This document shows, one piece after another, positions 61,677 to 64,000 of a stretch of DNA of 64,000 bases; within the stretch, counting starts at the first letter, position 1, and the number at the start of each line of letters is the position of its first letter. Under the pieces are notes generated by a model. That model worked only from the letters and a program-made list of their open reading frames with translations. It was not told the origin of the DNA and made no database searches. Made by a program: the position numbers and the translations under genes. The stretch comes from Chamaecyparis obtusa (Eukaryota; Streptophyta; Pinopsida; Cupressales; Cupressaceae). The stretch lies in assembly GCA_027943335.1 (NCBI GenBank), contig BSBK01009263.1:243501-307500 (forward strand), in the 5' to 3' direction.

Positions 61677-64000
61677 ACACCTTGACATTCTTGAGAGTGT
61701 GTTTGATCACCTGTAGCACTATGGGTTATGGCTCAATCTAAAGAAATGTGTCTTTGGTGTTACATCTGGAAAGCTCCTAGGTTTCATAGTATCACGACGG
61801 GGCATAGAGATTGACCCTAAAAAGGTCAAAGCAATAACAGAAATGCCTTCCCCAAGAACACTCAGATAGCTCAGAGGCCTACAAGGAAAGCTTCAATAAG
61901 TACGTCGGTTCATTTCTCAACTGGCAGACAAGTGCCAACCTTTCACGCATCTTTTATGCAAAGACACAAGCTTCAAATGGGATCCCATATGTCAGAGAAG
62001 CTTTGATAAGCTCAAGGAGTATCTAGCCAATTCTCCAATCCTAGTACCACCAATTCCAGGATGCCCTCTCATACTCTACATCTTGGCAACCACTATAGCA
62101 CTGGGGGCACTCCTAGCTTAGCATGATGATGAAAACAAAGAGAGAGCCATCTACTACATTAGTCAAACTCTTATCGGCTATGAGCTTAATTACTCACCCA
62201 TGGAAAAAGCATGCCTTGCAGTGGTTTTTTCCACTCAAAAGCTTAGACATTACATGCTCAGTCACACAATCAGGCTCATTTCAAAAGTAGACCCCCTCAA
62301 ATATCTACTATCAAAGACAACTCTCACAGACCTTATAGCAAAATGGGTCATGATACTCAGCGAGTTTGACATCCAGTACATAGATTGGAAAGCAATCAAA
62401 GGGCAAGTCATTGCCAATCAGCTAGCAGAAGCACCACTGGTGGATGCTTATCCACTAATCATGGAATTCCCTGATGAACACTTATGTATGATCAAAGAAC
62501 AACCCATGTGGAAACTATACTTTGATGGCTCCTATACATCACATGGATCAGGGGCCAGAATCCTATTTGTCACACCTCAAGGTGACTACATCCCAAAATC
62601 ATTCAAGTTGGGATTTTCATGTACCAACAACATTGCAGAATATGAGACACTCATCTTAGGTCTCAAAATAGCCATTCAATGGAATATCACAGAACTGCAA
62701 GTGTTTGGCGATTCACAGTTGATTATCAAGCAAGTCCTAGATGAATATCAAACAAAGGATGACAAGCTGCTACCTTACAAGGAACTCGTGGATAGATTGA
62801 AAGAGCATTTCCTGAATCTACAATTTACACAGATACCCAGACTTTAGAACAAAGAAGCAGACACAATGGCAACTATTGGATCCTTGTTAGAAATCCCACA
62901 CGACGCATCTCAGTATGAATTCCTAGTTGAGCAACTACATACACCAGCTTATGAGAATGATGATGTAGAAATGGTGTGTGTCTTGGTTGGTCCCCAGTCC
63001 CCGTGGTACCACGACATCCATGCATATCTAAAGAGTGGTATCATATCTCCCCATCTCACCAATAACCAATGCCAAAACCTTATTCGTAAAGCTTCCTGCT
63101 ACACTCTTGTAGCCAACACCCTTTATCATTGAGGGTATCACAATATCCTCTCTAGGTGTTTAGATTCAAATGAGGTCGTCCTGGCTTTACAAGAGGTCCA
63201 CGCTGGAATTTGTGGTGCCCACACGAGTGGCATGGTTCTAGCTAAGTAGTTGCTTCGAGTTGGGTATTATTGGCCAACCATGGAACATGATGCTTTTAAG
63301 TTTGTCAGAAAATGTTTACCATGTCAGCAGCATGCAAATTTGATTCATGCACCGACACAAGATTTGCAGCCCATAGCGCCACCTTGGCCATTTTCATGTT
63401 GGGGCTTCGACCTTGTCAGCTTAATCACTCCCCTTTCCTCAGATGGACACAAGTACATAATAATTGCCACAGAGTACTTCACCAAATGGGTTCAAGTGAT
63501 CCTACTCACCCTAACTATTGGCATTCAAATATCCAAGTTCATCCTTTACCACATCATTTTCCGCTTTGGCATACCATCTACCATCTTCACTGACCATGGT
63601 ACACCTTTTGAAAACTAGCATGTGGATGATCTGTGTACTAGACTCCACATCCATCACCATTTCTCTAGTCCATATTTCCCTCAAAGAAATGGCCAAGCTG
63701 AGGCAACCAACAAAACTATCTTGAAAATCCTCAAGAAGGTTGTCAATGATTTTGGTCATGATTTGCACCTCCAAATCAATCCTGCCCTTTGGGCCTACCG
63801 TACTTCTTACCACACTCCCATAGGTACCACCCCATATTCCCTTGTATATGGTGCTGAAGCCATTCTGCCGATCGAGGTTGAGGTCCCATCATTGCAAGTC
63901 TCCATGAAGAACTACACCATGGATGAAGACTATTGTGTGGCCCGTCTCACACAGCTAGACCTGTTAGATGAAAAGAGACAACAAGCCTATGATCACTTGG
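61677..64000 (+). pseudogene. Tat-like pol continued: RT end, RNase H, second RNase H, integrase (runs off window)
   Basis: A frameshift near 61670 moves the reading by one base. It then stays in one frame to 64000 with scattered stops. The RT end and connection (NLKKCVFGV, SRRGIEIDPKKVKAI) lead to a first RNase H, which is degraded (LNYSPMEKACLAVVFS, LRHYMLSHTIRL). A second, archaeal-type RNase H follows (62505-62760: LYFDGSYTSHGSGA, NNIAEYETLILGLKIA, VFGDSQLIIKQV). The integrase zinc module is remnant (63180-63330, VRKCLPCQQH). The integrase core (63390 onward) has WGFDLV, FTKWVQ, FTDHGTPFEN, a TAG, then YFPQRNGQAEATNK. The window ends within the integrase C-terminal region (ARLTQLDLLDEKRQQAYDH). 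Confidence 0.9.

Larger units (their letters stand above)
51610..64000 (+). mobile_element. Tat-like Ty3/Gypsy retrotransposon, nested; runs past the window end
   Basis: The 5' LTR starts TGTAGACACC at 51610. On the plus strand a primer-binding-type sequence, a 2.9-kb leader, gag, protease, RT, RNase H, a second (archaeal-type) RNase H and integrase follow in order. The second RNase H before the integrase is diagnostic of the Tat lineage (Ogre/Retand and relatives). The 3' LTR is outside the window. Nonsense stops and two or three frameshifts make it inactive. It sits inside the 5' LTR of the Athila-like element, so it is younger than that element. Confidence 0.9.

Overview
The window is nuclear DNA of a land plant, almost certainly a seed plant with a large, repeat-rich genome. 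The evidence is plant-type Copia and Gypsy lineages (chromovirus with chromodomain, Athila-like, Tat-like with a second RNase H), a plant LRR receptor kinase of the non-RD class, and GT-AG introns. A conifer or other gymnosperm would fit the near absence of intact host genes and the old, stop-riddled elements, but nothing here proves the species. I see no intact host protein-coding gene, rRNA, tRNA or CRISPR array.

Layout. 1-1940: AT-rich dispersed repeat, copy 1, ending at an unidentified broken coding stretch (1920-2478). 2480-5107: no gene seen. 5108-14521 (minus): LRR receptor-kinase pseudogene split by a Copia element (6130-12990) flanked by the 5-bp target duplication GTACC. 15046-15217: (AG)86 microsatellite. 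16218-18443: copy 2 of the repeat found at 1-1940. 21195-25876: a foldback repeat whose left arm holds a chromovirus (21278-25379, minus) with two 862-bp LTRs, no gag and a reverse transcriptase lacking its catalytic YxDD block. 26097-30111: gene debris, comprising an unidentified coding-like stretch, an RPA70-like OB-fold gene remnant (minus) and two oppositely oriented 3' ends of the nucleolar GTPase gene NOG1. 31452-33757: an A-B-A repeat array, with a second B copy at 39217-39646. 33985-35060: gag-protease scrap of another Gypsy element (plus). 40192-51609 (minus): a large Athila-like element with single-frame gag-pol, a long extra open region after the integrase and two near-identical polypurine tracts. 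51610-64000 (plus): a Tat-like Gypsy element whose 5' LTR begins inside the 5' LTR of the Athila-like element (nested insertion). It continues past the window end.

The elements interact by insertion rather than by pathway: Copia into a kinase gene, chromovirus into a foldback repeat, Tat into Athila. Most coding decay is nonsense rather than frameshift: gag-pol frames stay open across stop codons, many of them TAG or TGA where family patterns suggest CAG, CGA or TGG, as expected of C-to-T decay of methylated DNA. The observations most worth a second look are the inverted NOG1 pair (one arm starting at an intron acceptor, the other reading through), the copy of target-site flank inside the chromovirus, and the extra ORF plus internal polypurine tract of the Athila-like element.
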